Assembly: GCA_917880885.1 (NCBI GenBank)
Contig: OU862913.1
Span: 3,100,001-3,164,000 of the forward strand
Length of the DNA: 64,000 bases
DNA from: Limnephilus marmoratus
Lineage: Eukaryota; Arthropoda; Insecta; Trichoptera; Limnephilidae
Direction of reading: 5' to 3'
Below are positions 32,067-42,599 of this stretch, piece after piece (the stretch's first letter is position 1; each line of letters opens with the position of its first letter). The position numbers and the translations under genes were made by a program. A model generated the notes under the pieces. The model was given only the letters and a program-made list of their open reading frames with translations. It was not told where the DNA came from and made no database searches.

Positions 32067-32220
32067 TAGTTGGCTGAACACTCTCCGCATACTGCAAACA
32101 TTCCTTCTTCACATCCGTGTGATGGATTTCCATATCCGTGTAGGGCATTTCACCTGAGCCTTCTTCCTGCGACCATGGTTCAGTCTTGATGGAAACACTC
32201 TCTGAGTTGGGAAGATCCAT
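32067..32220 (-). CDS. N-terminal exon of a C2H2-type gene, no finger exon nearby
   Basis: Starts with ATG (plus 32218-32220) in a good context (GCC ATGG) and runs to a donor (ACTA/GTAAGT), phase 1. The 51-residue acidic product contains SIKTEPWSQEEG, MPYTDMEI and DVKKECLQYAE, clearly homologous to the exons at 15955, 46769 and 63541. An acceptor (tttttag) at about 32270 precedes the 5' leader, which also resembles that before 46769. No zinc-finger exon follows within 16 kb except the array at 15858-14894, which is on the same strand and in the right phase, so it could be an alternative first exon of that gene or an orphan copy. Confidence 0.75.
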
Positions 32221-32290
32221 GGCACTGCTGTGATAGCGCCCTGTTATTTGATGGTAATTGGTTGCAGCTAAAAACAAATAAGGCTGCATG

Positions 32291-33452
32291 TAACAAAACC
32301 GTTATTTAAACATCGTAAATATTGCAACTATAATTCTCCCACTTCTGTCAATAAAATAAATGATCTTGCGATTTTAATTCCATTCCAAATTAAATTTTCT
32401 TTCACACATCGACACAATAATTTATGTGCAATTCAACAATAACAAGTGAAGGCTTATAAATGATTGGCTGCACTCCATTTCCAGTGACTTAAGATTATCG
32501 ACGTTAAACATTCTGTGCTCTCATTTAGTTCGAAGTCAAGTGGGATATAATTCTTCTAGTTGGTCCCCTACTTTAAAATCCTCTACGAAAAATTTATATC
32601 GAAAATATTCGATATAAATGTTTAACCGATTTTAACAATAAACCGGGTCTACAAATATAAATTATGTATAACAATTAATTATTTGACGAAAGAATTAAAA
32701 TTATTGAAGCCCTCATGGAATACTTAATTCCAACGAATATAAAATTAATTACAATATTGTAGGCAACGCTGTTTTTACTTAGCCCAATTGCCTTTAATAT
32801 TCCATTCAAAATTATAATTAATTTTATCGATAATATCAGAACGGAGTCATTTAGATACTCGCTTGTACATAGAGTATATGCAGTTGGTAATACTGTGAGA
32901 TTTACGACAAGATGTGTTCAATTGTGCGTATTGTAGGCACAAGAACTCAGTATCGCACTGGTAAAATATCACAATTCAGAATTGAAACATTGCTTAGGGG
33001 TAAAAAGGGATTTCAAATTGACCAGAAATTAAAAATAAACTTCTTCCTCTTCTTTCCTTTAGGGGCAGTCAGAGGGGTACAAAAAAGCTAAACCTAGGCG
33101 ATTTAAGCGTCATCGAGGTATCTTTTTTAAAGAAAGAACGCTACAGAAATTATCAATTTATCATTAACTGTAGCACTATGTAATAAACTGCCACCTGCAT
33201 CAATGAAACGACAAAAGAACGACCGTTCAGTTATTGAATTGACAGAAACAAACAATACTTGCTTCACAAATGGGACATACAGAAACTATCGATAAACGAT
33301 ACGCTTTCCGTTAAAGTAAGTCATTCGTGTATTTAGCGCACTGCGTTCAGAACTGTCAATTTGACACTGGTGTAGTTTTGTGTGGGTTAAAAGAGCCATC
33401 TGCCGAGCTATTCTCTAAAAATTGTGAGGTGAGATGAACTCACGTGAAATGG
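32291..33452. other. intergenic DNA with a dispersed repeat
   Basis: 32930-33060 is similar to 37510-37660 (ctcagtatcgc, then ttcagaattgaaac). The rest shows no gene. Confidence 0.5.
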
Positions 33453-34108
33453 GCTGTCAGATTTGTGCATAGATTTGTGCAATTTTCTATGGTTGTCAAA
33501 ACGTCAATTGCCTTTTCAATGTTAACTTCACCGGTTTTAAGTAGTTTAAAATACGAAATACTGTAAGAATGCATGATTATTTATCCACTAATGTATCTTT
33601 AAAGTTGTATACCAAGGATTTGACGTTTGCAAAATTTCGTTTCAATTCAAATTCGCATGAATTAGGTAGTTTGTCAAAATTAACCTAAAAATCAATTTTT
33701 TTGTACGTAAATAGTTGTGTCTTCTACTAATTTTTGAAATGAAGTGTAATTTCCATAATCTTTGCCTAAAAGTGCGGCGGTTAGCGGTTTTTTCGTCCCC
33801 AAATATTCAATTGTTCTACAGATGTAGATTTGCCATCGAGATATGTATTAAGCTCCTATTTCTTCAACAGATGTCTAGTAGGAGCCGTGCGACGAGCGGG
33901 CAGCTGGAGATGATGATTAGTCGGCTGGAAGAGAGACCGACAATGACTTCGGGGCGGCAGCAGGGAAACGATGGCCGCATCAATAACGAATTGGCGTGGT
34001 CTTCCCTGGCGGTCGACCTGAATGCTATGAAGCTCGGGTGCACGAAGAGTGGCGACAAGTGGCAATAGGTATGCACTCATTATATTATTACCACTATTAT
34101 GTTTCTAT

Positions 34109-34600
34109 GGAGGTGTCTACTAATATCTATGAGAACCAAAGTGTTGACAAATATCTGCAGCTCAAACTGTTGACTAATATCTATGAGAACCAAAGTGTTG
34201 ACGAAAATCTACAGCTCAAACTGCTGACTAATATCTATGAGAACCAAAGTGTTGACGAATATCTACAGCACTGGCAGTGGTTGGATTTGAAGTTATGTAT
34301 AGCATATTGGAATAACGTAATTTTGCGTATGCAGTTTAAAAAACTTAATTTATGTAAGTATGTATGTAAAAATCCCTAATATTGGACACATTTAGCTGAT
34401 TAGTCCAACCTACGCTCTGTAGATATTAGTTCAACCTACGCTCTGTAGATATTAGTCAACACTGGGACCGTCATAGATATTCGTCCGACCTTAGCTATGT
34501 AGATATTAGTCAACACTCTGAAGTTCGTAGATATTAGTTCAACATATGAGCTGTAGATATTCGTCCGACATACAGGCTGTAGATATTAGTATCTGGAGTC
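34109..34600. mobile_element. 492-bp insertion with 8-bp TSD and repeated CTAATATCTA motif
   Basis: Flanked by GTTTCTAT on both sides (34101-34108 and 34601-34608). The right arm of the inverted duplication shows the empty site (41273-41280). The ends are loosely inverted (ctactaatatcta against its complement). Inside, a unit (ctaatatctatgagaaccaa) is tandemly repeated in the left half, and tagatattag units occur inverted in the right half. No ORF belongs to it. The 8-bp TSD suggests a hAT-class non-autonomous element, otherwise unclassified. Confidence 0.82.
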
Positions 34601-35464
34601 GTTTCTATTATTGCAACGAGGTACGGACTTCAATTGGATTACGGATTGAAATAAAAAAGTTATATTTATATTCTTTATTGATATAATTTGAATTTTATTA
34701 TATTTTCTGTAGTACAAAAATGTCTCTTTATTTCAGACGTGGAGGGATCAGAGAAATGGCGTCAAAAATAAGCATCTGGCTTGCAATCGGAGATGATGAA
34801 GAGCGGAGGTGGCCCCAGCCAGGCACAACCCTTGACTCCGTTGGAGGAAAGGATCCTGGCCATCATTGCGGCCGAGGCAGTATATGGACGTACTGCCACG
34901 GAGTCCGTACCTGTAAGTTAACTAATTATTACTGTCATATGATAGTATTTCACCATCCTCTTGATAGTTTACCCATAGGCCATAGGAATATGTATATTTT
35001 CGAATTCCAATTTAAGATTTATTTCCTTATAAAGTCGGAGCTTACTATTCTACACCTACTCGAACTTGAGAACGGTGACTACAAATCGAATAAGTTAGCC
35101 AAGTTTTCTACCTATAGCGAAGTATTTATTCATTATTTATTAGTATATATTATCTTACTGATAAGCTATCAAGAGGATGATGAAATACCCCCTAAGTAAG
35201 TTATTATGAAATGACTTGATGGTTAGACAGTTAGTAAAGTATCAACGGTTCCTGCTTTTAGTTGCAAATTGTTTAGAACTTCATTGTTGATATCATTCAT
35301 CGACGTGCAATATAAAAATACTATGTGACCCGGTCACACAATGCTGTGGCTAACGAAACACAACGCCATTACCCAACCTTTATAACCAACGCCATCTGTT
35401 CATTTGGATACATATCAAATCCACACCGCCCGCTTGCCAGCCTGCTCCCTTTATATATTATAAT

Positions 35465-35535
35465 TATTACAGCACCCTTGAGGTGATTTTTCACAAAAAC
35501 AGCGCTATACAAATCATCCAATTATTATTATATCA
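35465..35535 (+). repeat. short LINE 3'-tail insertion (left arm)
   Basis: cttgaggtgatttttcac, then agcgctatacaaatcatc and attattat match the 3' terminus of the LINE at 47165-47235. The same insertion lies in the right arm (40345-40415), so it predates the duplication. Confidence 0.75.
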
Positions 35536-36514
35536 ACCAATTTACACAAAACCTTGATGCCTAAACCTACCTCATGAATCACTCTATCTATTGGTGAAAA
35601 CCTCATGAAAGTCCATTGCGTAGTTTAAAAGATCTAAGCGTACAGACAGCGGGAGCGACTTTGCTTTATACTGTGTAATAGATAACTGCTTGTGGTATAT
35701 TTGATGCAACTTTCAAAGAGAATACAAGGGTGTGCATTGCTCAGATACAAGATAAGCTAATACCTTTCGACTGTTGTTGCAGATTGATTTCATAGTGGAA
35801 ACAAGTACACCACCATCATCACCACTACCGGAGGTGGAACACTTACTACAACTGGAAGTGGAGTACGTGGCACATGTCTCGTAGAGGCAGTCCCGCTTGC
35901 AAGTAACCGTAAGTACTAAAGCACTGAAATACTAAGTAGTGGAGAGTGTTTGGAAATACTTTAAAATGGTATGTGACAAATAACAAACGTTAAAATATTT
36001 ATTGACTATTTTGTTTCAGCGAATAGAAAGGCGCTCTCCGTAGAAGAGCGTTTGATATTGTTAGAGGAAAAAAGAGAGGCGAGAGAGGTGAGGTGCGAGG
36101 CAAGAGAGGAGAAGCGGCTCCGCCTGGAAGAGAGGAGGGAGAAGAGAGAGGAGAGGCAAGAAGAGAGGCGAGAGAGAGAGAGAAGAGAGGAAGCTCAGCC
36201 TAATGGAGAGTAGGCTGATAATGCAGGTAATTTTAAATGAATGTTTGCAACCTTTGAAAGATAATTAGATAATTAAGATGATAAATTTATAAAAATGCGC
36301 TTATACATTTTTATATAAATTGGTGACAATCCTACACCTAGCAATTTGACCTTGTTATCATCAAGGTTGTTGTCATCTGCATGGAGTCCTTCAGCAATTC
36401 GCCTCAAATTATCTTCGACACACATGTCTGCTGATTCTGGCATTTATAATTTTAATAGTCATCAGGGGAGTATAATGAAGTACCCGATGCTTGAGTATAC
36501 AGCTTCTTAGGTGT

Positions 36515-36850
36515 GTCCCGAGTGTTAGCGTGGTTCCGAGGTAAGATTCTTGACTCACAATCCGAAGGTCACAGGTTTGAACTCGGCGTGCGCAAATAAT
36601 TTTATTTTTATTTTTTTTTTACATGACCTTCAGGGTCTGTGTCATCTTTGGGGATGCTGTGTATAGGGTTTTTTAAGGAAAGGAAGGAGAGGAAAATTCT
36701 GGGAAGGAAAAGGGTTTAAGGGGTGGGTAGGAATCTGAGGTTCAGTGTGTCCTGGTCATCCGCCTCCAAGACATAGACAAACCTCACCCCATGAACTCGG
36801 GCACCTCTGCTAAATCATCAAACGTAGCGAACCACATAGATTTGTGGTGT
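36515..36850. repeat. tRNA-like SINE head joined to dispersed 3' repeat
   Basis: 36515-36595 has a box-A-like tagcgtggttccgagg and a box-B-like aggtttgaactc about 50 bases later, as in tRNA-derived SINEs. A T-rich stretch and the dispersed block (ctgtgtcatctttggggatgctgtgt) follow to 36850. I could not fold a clean cloverleaf, so it is not called as a tRNA gene. Confidence 0.5.
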
Positions 36851-36865
36851 TTCACAATTAATTAA

Positions 36866-37478
36866 CCTTTAACTATGGACGTCGGGTCTCAGAGGCCCAA
36901 CCCCTTCTTCAATTTCTCGGAATAAACACCTTCCCCGCGCGTGCCATCCCCGCGCGTCTCAGTAGCTTCAGTTTTAGTTGTGTTATGACCAAGGAGGGAG
37001 AAGGTCGCGTCATCCGGCACTTATTACGTGAGTAATAATCATTTAAAATTTGATCAGGGCCTGGGAGACCCGTTGACTATAATTTCAAAATTTCAAAAAG
37101 TCAGAAAAAAAGTCAAAATTTCAAAAAGTCATAAGTTTTTTTATGACTTTTTGTTACTGTTTCTTTTATAAGCTAGGAAAAATTATTGGTTTTGATTTTT
37201 GTAATACCTACTATAATTAAGGAGCCTTAATATGATCTCAAGTCAATTAAGACTGAAAACTGACTAGGTTTGTTAAATTTGGAGATAATTATTAAAATAT
37301 GAATAAAAGTTGATTATTTTTATTACTCGATCTTTTATTTATAAATACTTTATACATATAAACTCCTTGCTAAAGTCAGATTGGTCCAGGTTTGAAAATT
37401 AGAAGAATTTTATGAAAGGGTCTGTGTGACCCGACGTCCATGGGAGTGTGATTTTTTTTTCACGTCCATAGTTAAAGG
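36866..37478. mobile_element. 613-bp piggyBac-type MITE
   Basis: Flanked by TTAA on both sides (36862-36865 and 37479-37482). It starts CCTTTAACTATGGACGT and ends with the inverse, so the terminal repeats are 17 bp and perfect. Subterminal blocks (cgggtctcagaggccc at the left, gggtctgtgtgacccg at the right) are also related. No transposase ORF, only A/T-rich interior with a small hairpin near 37125-37155. Confidence 0.88.
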
Positions 37479-37499
37479 TTAATTACAAATAATATATAG

Positions 37500-37760
37500 T
37501 ATTTGGGGCATGTTCCAGAGTGGAAGATACTCTCAGTATCGCCCTGGTGTAAGACCACCATTCAGAATTGAAACGTTACTTGAAATGGCTTTAGCTGTGT
37601 TTGGTGACCAGATCTGAATAGCCAGGTACTTGCCCACTTTCCTCTTCCCCATCTTCTTCCCCTCCCCGCTACCTTCAGCTTCACAACATACCCCAATTGG
37701 GGATGCCATAGTCTCACTGGCTCCAGACGGGAGCTGTTCGGGATTATTGTGCGGTATTCA
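37500..37760. repeat. dispersed repeat shared with 32930-33060
   Basis: Shares ctcagtatcgcc-tggt and attcagaattgaaac with the stretch at 32930-33060, both followed by pyrimidine-rich text. Nature unknown. Confidence 0.45.
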
Positions 37761-37916
37761 TATAAAAAAAAGACCAAAGTAATGCTCAATGCATTTCCAG
37801 GCCTTGCAATGTATATTCTGTATATGTGGATTTTTGCATACCGGGAACTGCATTTAAAAGTGGCATTATCATGTACGGACGCAGTAGAAATGCCTTCGAT
37901 GCATCCTACCACTCCT

Positions 37917-38157
37917 GGGGTCCTAGCATGGTTGATCGATATAGGTTTTATCGAAAATGTCGGTAACTTGCCGTCGCTCCCGAGCACGACTGCAGGCCGC
38001 TAACGAACAAATGACACTTCACAACGACTAGGGGTTTCTATTTTATTTCACTTGAACTATTATTTATTCGTTAGCGGCCTGCAGTCGTGCTCGAGAGCGA
38101 TGACAAGTTACCGACATTTTCGATAAAACCTATATCGATCGACCATGCTAGGTACCC
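37917..38157. repeat. 240-bp hairpin
   Basis: Arms of about 84 bases (cctagcatggttgatcgat at the left, its complement ending ccatgctagg at the right; gcggcctgcagtcgtgctc near the loop) flank a loop of about 64 bases. The few mismatches include one near cgctcccgag/ctcgagagcg. A fold-back or MITE-like element in the spacer of the large inverted duplication. The 141-residue frame at 37562-37987 arises partly from it and is not a gene. Confidence 0.85.
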
Positions 38158-38463
38158 TGGAAATTGAAATTTTTCATTAAGTCTAAAATAAATAACAATA
38201 CATAATATATTATACAACTAATGAGGTATATTTTATTTGTTTCAGAATCACACACCGTACACCATTTTTGGGATTTGCAACAAAATATATTTTTTACTAA
38301 AACATACCCTTTCTTTAACTTTATTTTGTTGTATGTTTACATACTCTCTATGTACTCTGCCAATAAACTATCCAATAGGGATGCAATAAGGACACAACTG
38401 GACTGATATGACGACTAACAGCCATTTGCTATACACAGCTGTGTGTAGCATAATTACATGAAT
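38158..38463. other. spacer DNA, nothing recognised
   Basis: AT-rich, with a short 61-residue frame that matches nothing known to me. Confidence 0.5.
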
Positions 38464-38713
38464 CTACAAATTCTTTAAAGGATAAGCAAACACTTCTTTA
38501 AAATTACTACTCTCCTCCAGGCAGAGGTCCTTTTCCTCTCTCTTCTCCCACCTCTCTTCTAGACGAAGCCATCTTTCCTCTCTTGCCTCTCCCCTCACCT
38601 CGCTCGCCACTCTACTTTCCTCAACCAACAGGAAACCATCTTCTGTGGAGAACTTTTCTATTAGCTGAAACAAAATAATCAATAATTAATTATTTTAATA
38701 TTTGTTATTTGTC

Positions 38714-39890
38714 TCAATCCATTTTTTTAATATTAATTCCAAACTCTCATTATTATTTCAGTGCTAAAGTACTTTCTTTTTACATTAACTCCACACAGGA
38801 GATCCTGAGGAAAATTATTTCCCTCAGGGCCTATGTCATCTTTAAAGATGCTGTGTGGAGGATCTTTTTGAGGAAATGAAGGGTTTGAAGAGACCCATGT
38901 TGTAGGAGGGGGGAAACACAGAAGCCGGCAAATCGTTCCACAGCCGAGCCGTTGAACTCAAAAACGAGTCATAGAAACGACCCGTTCTCATGTGACTAAT
39001 GTAAACCGTGTACAAATGTGGGGCGCGTGTTTCCCGACTATGCACTGGTGCCGAGGGGATCAATGACGCTAGTTCATTTTCTTCCATTGTAATACTGATA
39101 GAACAAGGACAGCTTTCCCACCTGACGCCTGTGCTCTAAAGATTGCAGTCCGTCTGTTAAGACGGGAGAATCTATCAAACAGACCGCCCGTTTCTGCAAG
39201 AGTCAAGGGTTTTTTTTAGGTATTTTGGAGCTCCAGACCAGAGGTGGCTGCCTAATTCAACTGTGGGGCGCACTTGCGATTTGTACAGGGTTAGCAGTTG
39301 TGTACTATTAAAGTATCTGCGGGCCCTGTACAGTATGCCCAGTTTCTGAGAGGCCAATTCTGGTTTCGATGGAGCCCCCGTATTTCAAATACCCTTACGG
39401 GCATTTGAAAGAGGGACTGCCTCATCGGTGCTTGGAACATGGGACGTTAACTTGCTCCATTTCTAGTGATGATGATGATGGCGGAGTCCTCGATTCCAAT
39501 AGGAAACGAAACTACAACAACTTTCAAAAGGAATAAGGGCATACTGTACAGGGCCCGCAGATACTTTAATAGTTCACAACTGCTAACCCTGTACAAATCG
39601 CAAGTGCGCCCCACGGTTGAATTTGGCAGCCACCTCTGGTCTGGAGCTCCAAAATACCTAAAAAAAAACCCTTGACTCTTGCAGAAACGGGCGGTCTGTT
39701 TGATAGATTCTCCCATCTTAACAGACGGACTGCAATCTTTAGAGCACAGGCATCAGGTGGGAAAGCTGTCCTTGTTCTATCGGTATTACAATGGAAGAGG
39801 AACTAGCGTCATTGATCCCCTCGGCACCGGTGATAGTCAGGAAACACGCGCCCAACATTTGTACTATGTTTGTACTACACGCGCCCAAAG
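38714..39890. mobile_element. LINE-derived insertion with inverted halves
   Basis: A 13-bp duplication TTTGTTATTTGTC flanks it (38701-38713 and 39891-39903), and the left arm of the big duplication gives the empty site. The minus strand of 38842-39380 encodes the C-terminal region of a non-LTR RT (GILYRARRYFNSTQLLTLYK, then HLYTVYISHMRTGRFYDSFL, then WNDLPASVFP). The plus strand of 39520-39880 encodes much of the same region again (GILYRARRYFNSSQLLTLYK, then VEFGSHLWSGAPKYLKK). Two copies of one RT segment thus face away from each other around a spacer at 39381-39519. Neither is intact. Confidence 0.85.
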
Positions 39891-40344
39891 TTTGTTATTT
39901 GTCACATACCATTTTATAGTATTTCCAAACACTCTCCACTACTTAGTATTTCAGTGCTTTAGTACTTACGGTTACTTGCAAGCGGGACTGCCTCTACGGG
40001 ACATGGGGCCACGTACTCCACTTCCAGTTGTAGTAAGTGTTCCACCTCCGGTAGTGGTGATGATGGTGGTGTACTTGTTTCCACTATGAAATCAATCTGC
40101 AACAACAGTCGAAAGGTATTAGCTTATCTTGTATCTGAGCAATGCACACCCTTGTATTCTCTTTGAAAGCTGCACCAAATATACCACAAGCAGTTATCTA
40201 TTACACAGTATAAAGCAAAGTCGCTCCCGCTCTCAGTACGCTTAGATCTTTTAAACTACGCAATGGATTTTCATGAGGTTTTCACCAATAGATAGAGTGA
40301 TTCATGAGGTAGGTTTAGGCATCAAGGTTTTGTGTAAATTGATT

Positions 40345-40415
40345 GATACAATAATAATTGAATGATTTGTATAGCGCTGTTTTTGTGAAAAATCACCTCA
40401 AGGGTGCTGTAATAA
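40345..40415 (-). repeat. short LINE 3'-tail insertion (right arm)
   Basis: Partner of 35465-35535 in the other arm: gatttgtatagcgctg, then gtgaaaaatcacctcaag. It matches the LINE end at 47165-47235. Confidence 0.75.
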
Positions 40416-41931
40416 TATAATATATAAAGGGAGCAGGCTGGCAAGCGGGCGGTGTGGATTTGATATGTATCCAAATTAACAGATGGCGTTGGTTATAAAG
40501 GTTGGGTAATGGCGTTGTGTTTCGTTAGCCACAGCATTGCGTGACCGGGTCACATAGTATTTTTATATTGCACGTCGATGAATGATATCAACAATGAAGT
40601 TCTAAACAATTTGCAACTAAAAGCAGGAACCGTTGATACTTTACTAACTGTCTAACCATCAAGTCATTTCATAATAACTTACTTAGGGGGTATTTCATCA
40701 TCCTCTTGATAGCTTATCAGTAAGATAATATATACTAATAAATAATGAATAAATACTTCGCTATAGGTAGAGAACTTGGCTAACTTATTCGATTTGTAGT
40801 CACCGTTCTCAAGTTCGAGTAGGTATAGAATAGTAAGCTCCGACTTTATAAGGAAATAAATCTTAAATTGGAATTCGAAAATATACATATTCCTATGGCC
40901 TATGGGTAAGCTATCAAGAGGATGGTGAAATACTTCCATATGACAGTAATAATTAGTTAACTTACAGGTACGGACTCCATGGCAGTACGTCCATATACTG
41001 CCTCGGCCGCAATGATGTCTAGGACCCTTTTCTCCAACGGAGTCAAGGGCTGTGCCTGGCTGGGGCCACCTCCGCTCTTCATCATCTCCGATCGCAAGCC
41101 AGATGCTTTTTTTTTATGCCATTTTTCTGATCCCTCCACGTCTGAAATAAAGAGACATTTTTGTACTACAGAAAATATAATAAAATTCAAATTATATCAA
41201 TAAAAAATGTAAATATAATTTTTTTTATTTCAATCCGTAATCCAATTGAAGTCCGTACCTCGTTGCAATAATAGAAATATAACAGTGGTAATAATATAAT
41301 GAGTGCATACCTATTGCCACTTGTCGCCACTCTGCACCCCAGCTCCATAGCATTCAGGTCGAATGCCAGGGAAGACCACGCCGATTCGTTATTGATGCGG
41401 CCATCGTTTCCCTGCTACCGCCCCGAAGTCATTGTCGGTCTCTCTTCCAGTCGACTAATCATCATCTCCAGCTTCCCGCTCGTCGCACGGCTCCTACTAA
41501 ACATCTGTTGAAGAAATAGGAGCTTAATACATATTTCGATGGCAAATCTACATCTGTAGAACAATTGAATATTTGGGGACGAAAAAACCGCTAACCGCCG
41601 CACTTTTAGGCGAAGATTATGGAAATTACACTTCATTTTAAAAATTAGTACAAGAAACAACTATTTACGTACAAAAAATAGGTTTTTAGGTTAATTTTGA
41701 CAAACTACCTAATTCATGCGAATTTGAATTGAAACGAAATTTTGCAAACCTCAAATCCTCGGTATACAACTTTAAACATACATTAGTGGATAAATAATCG
41801 TGCATTCTTACAGTATTTCGTGTTTTAAACTACTGAAAACCGGCGAAATTAGCATTGAAAAGGCAATTGACATTTCGACAACCATAGAAAATTACACAAA
41901 ATTGCAGAAATCTATGCACAAATCTGACAGC

Positions 41932-42508
41932 ACATCTCGTACGAGATCGATCTCGTATCACAATAATTAGGAAATCGCTCTGCAGGGACGTTCAGGGTCA
42001 CTACCAAAAGCCTAGAACCACTCGCAATTTCGAAGAAATTAAATGGCGGCTGGCTGCATACAAAACTTGGAACACAAATATCAGGGAAAAAACATAAGAA
42101 ACATATTATTGCCAATTGTATGAAATTAATGATTAATTATCTACAGAATGTTCGGCATGTAAAATTTTATTGAAAAATGTCAGTATTGTGCTCGTTTTCC
42201 ATTTTTTGACGTACCTACTCTAGCCCGTCAGCGTGCCGGGGTTTGTGGTTAAGTACCTGAGTCGCACACCCGGCAGGCTGTCGGGGTTTGTGGCCAATGG
42301 GTTAAGTACATTAAAATACAAAATTATTCACTTTCAATATTCTGTTGATTATAATTAAAAATGTTTTTTTATTCAATCTATCCACACTTTTTTATTTTTT
42401 AATGTCATCTGGAAGACAATGAATTATATTAACTTGCGTCCCTCGTAACCAATGGATTGCTTTCCGTAGTTGTATGTTTGGTGTTTAAATGTGTGTTATC
42501 GTGTAAAG
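41932..42508. other. intergenic DNA with short palindromes and a direct repeat
   Basis: Just outside the right arm lies tctcgtacgagatcgatct, a cluster of small palindromes. At 42226-42300 a ~17-base motif (cggggtttgtgg-aa) occurs twice about 50 bases apart. No gene was seen. Confidence 0.5.
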
Positions 42509-42599
42509 CAGGGGTGGAGAACCTTTTTTCTGTTGGGGGCCATTTGGGTGTTTGTAGTATCATCTCCGGGCAGCACAGAGATTTTAAGGCGCCTATTTT

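Larger units (their letters stand above)
33871..36213 (+). pseudogene. Myb/SANT-like (zeste/Harbinger accessory type) gene, left copy
   Basis: Exon 1 (33871-34068) starts with ATG just after an acceptor and encodes SGQLEMMISRLEERP and LNAMKLGCTKSGDKWQ. Exon 2 (34737-34912) encodes TWRDQRNGVK and then GGGPSQAQPLTPLEERIL. Together these are the insect Myb/SANT-like domain of regulatory and Harbinger-associated proteins. Exon 3 (35783-35908) is acidic and Pro/Ser-rich. Exon 4 (36020-36213) is a charged coiled coil rich in E and R ending AQPNGE. All four have GT/AG sites. Disabling changes: TAG as the last codon of exon 1 where CAG is expected, a frameshift in exon 2 within the K-rich stretch, and a 1-base loss in exon 3. 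Confidence 0.8.
33453..36275 (+). repeat. left arm of a large inverted duplication
   Basis: The arm matches the reverse complement of 38470-41931 over its whole length, apart from a 492-bp insertion here (34109-34600) and a 1177-bp insertion in the other arm. By my count exon 1 differs at nine positions plus a 4-base indel in about 195 bases. The arm carries a four-exon pseudogene. Confidence 0.93.
38464..41504 (-). pseudogene. Myb/SANT-like gene, right copy
   Basis: Exon 1 (41504-41311), exon 2 (41141-40966), exon 3 (40096-39970) and exon 4 (about 38664-38464), all with GT/AG sites matching the left copy. It shares the exon 1 TAG and the exon 2 length change, so these disablements predate the duplication. 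It also has its own 4-base deletion in exon 1. Exon 3 is open here (ETSTPPSSPLPEVEHLLQ, then YVAPCPVEAVPLASN), whereas the left copy lost a base. Exon 4 has diverged more (ERWLRLEERWEKREEK) and has lost the AQPNGE end. Intron 3 carries a 1177-bp LINE fragment. Confidence 0.8.
38470..41931 (-). repeat. right arm of the inverted duplication
   Basis: The reverse complement matches 33453-36275. The outer limit is at the block gctgtcagatttgtgcatag (left 33453, right 41931). The inner limit is at the block after exon 4 (taattttaaa, then tgtttgc). It is interrupted by a LINE-derived insertion at 38714-39890. Confidence 0.93.

Noticed and set aside
33996..34379. 127-residue ORF with repeated IYENQSVD units
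   Set aside because: It runs from antisense-frame exon 1 into the 492-bp inserted element; the repeats come from the element's non-coding motif array.
36515..36595. Genuine tRNA gene
   Set aside because: A and B box matches are present, but I could not fold a full acceptor stem and anticodon arm, and a dispersed repeat follows; a SINE head fits better.
37562..37987. 141-residue minus-strand ORF
   Set aside because: It spans a dispersed repeat and one arm of a hairpin, with no recognised domain.
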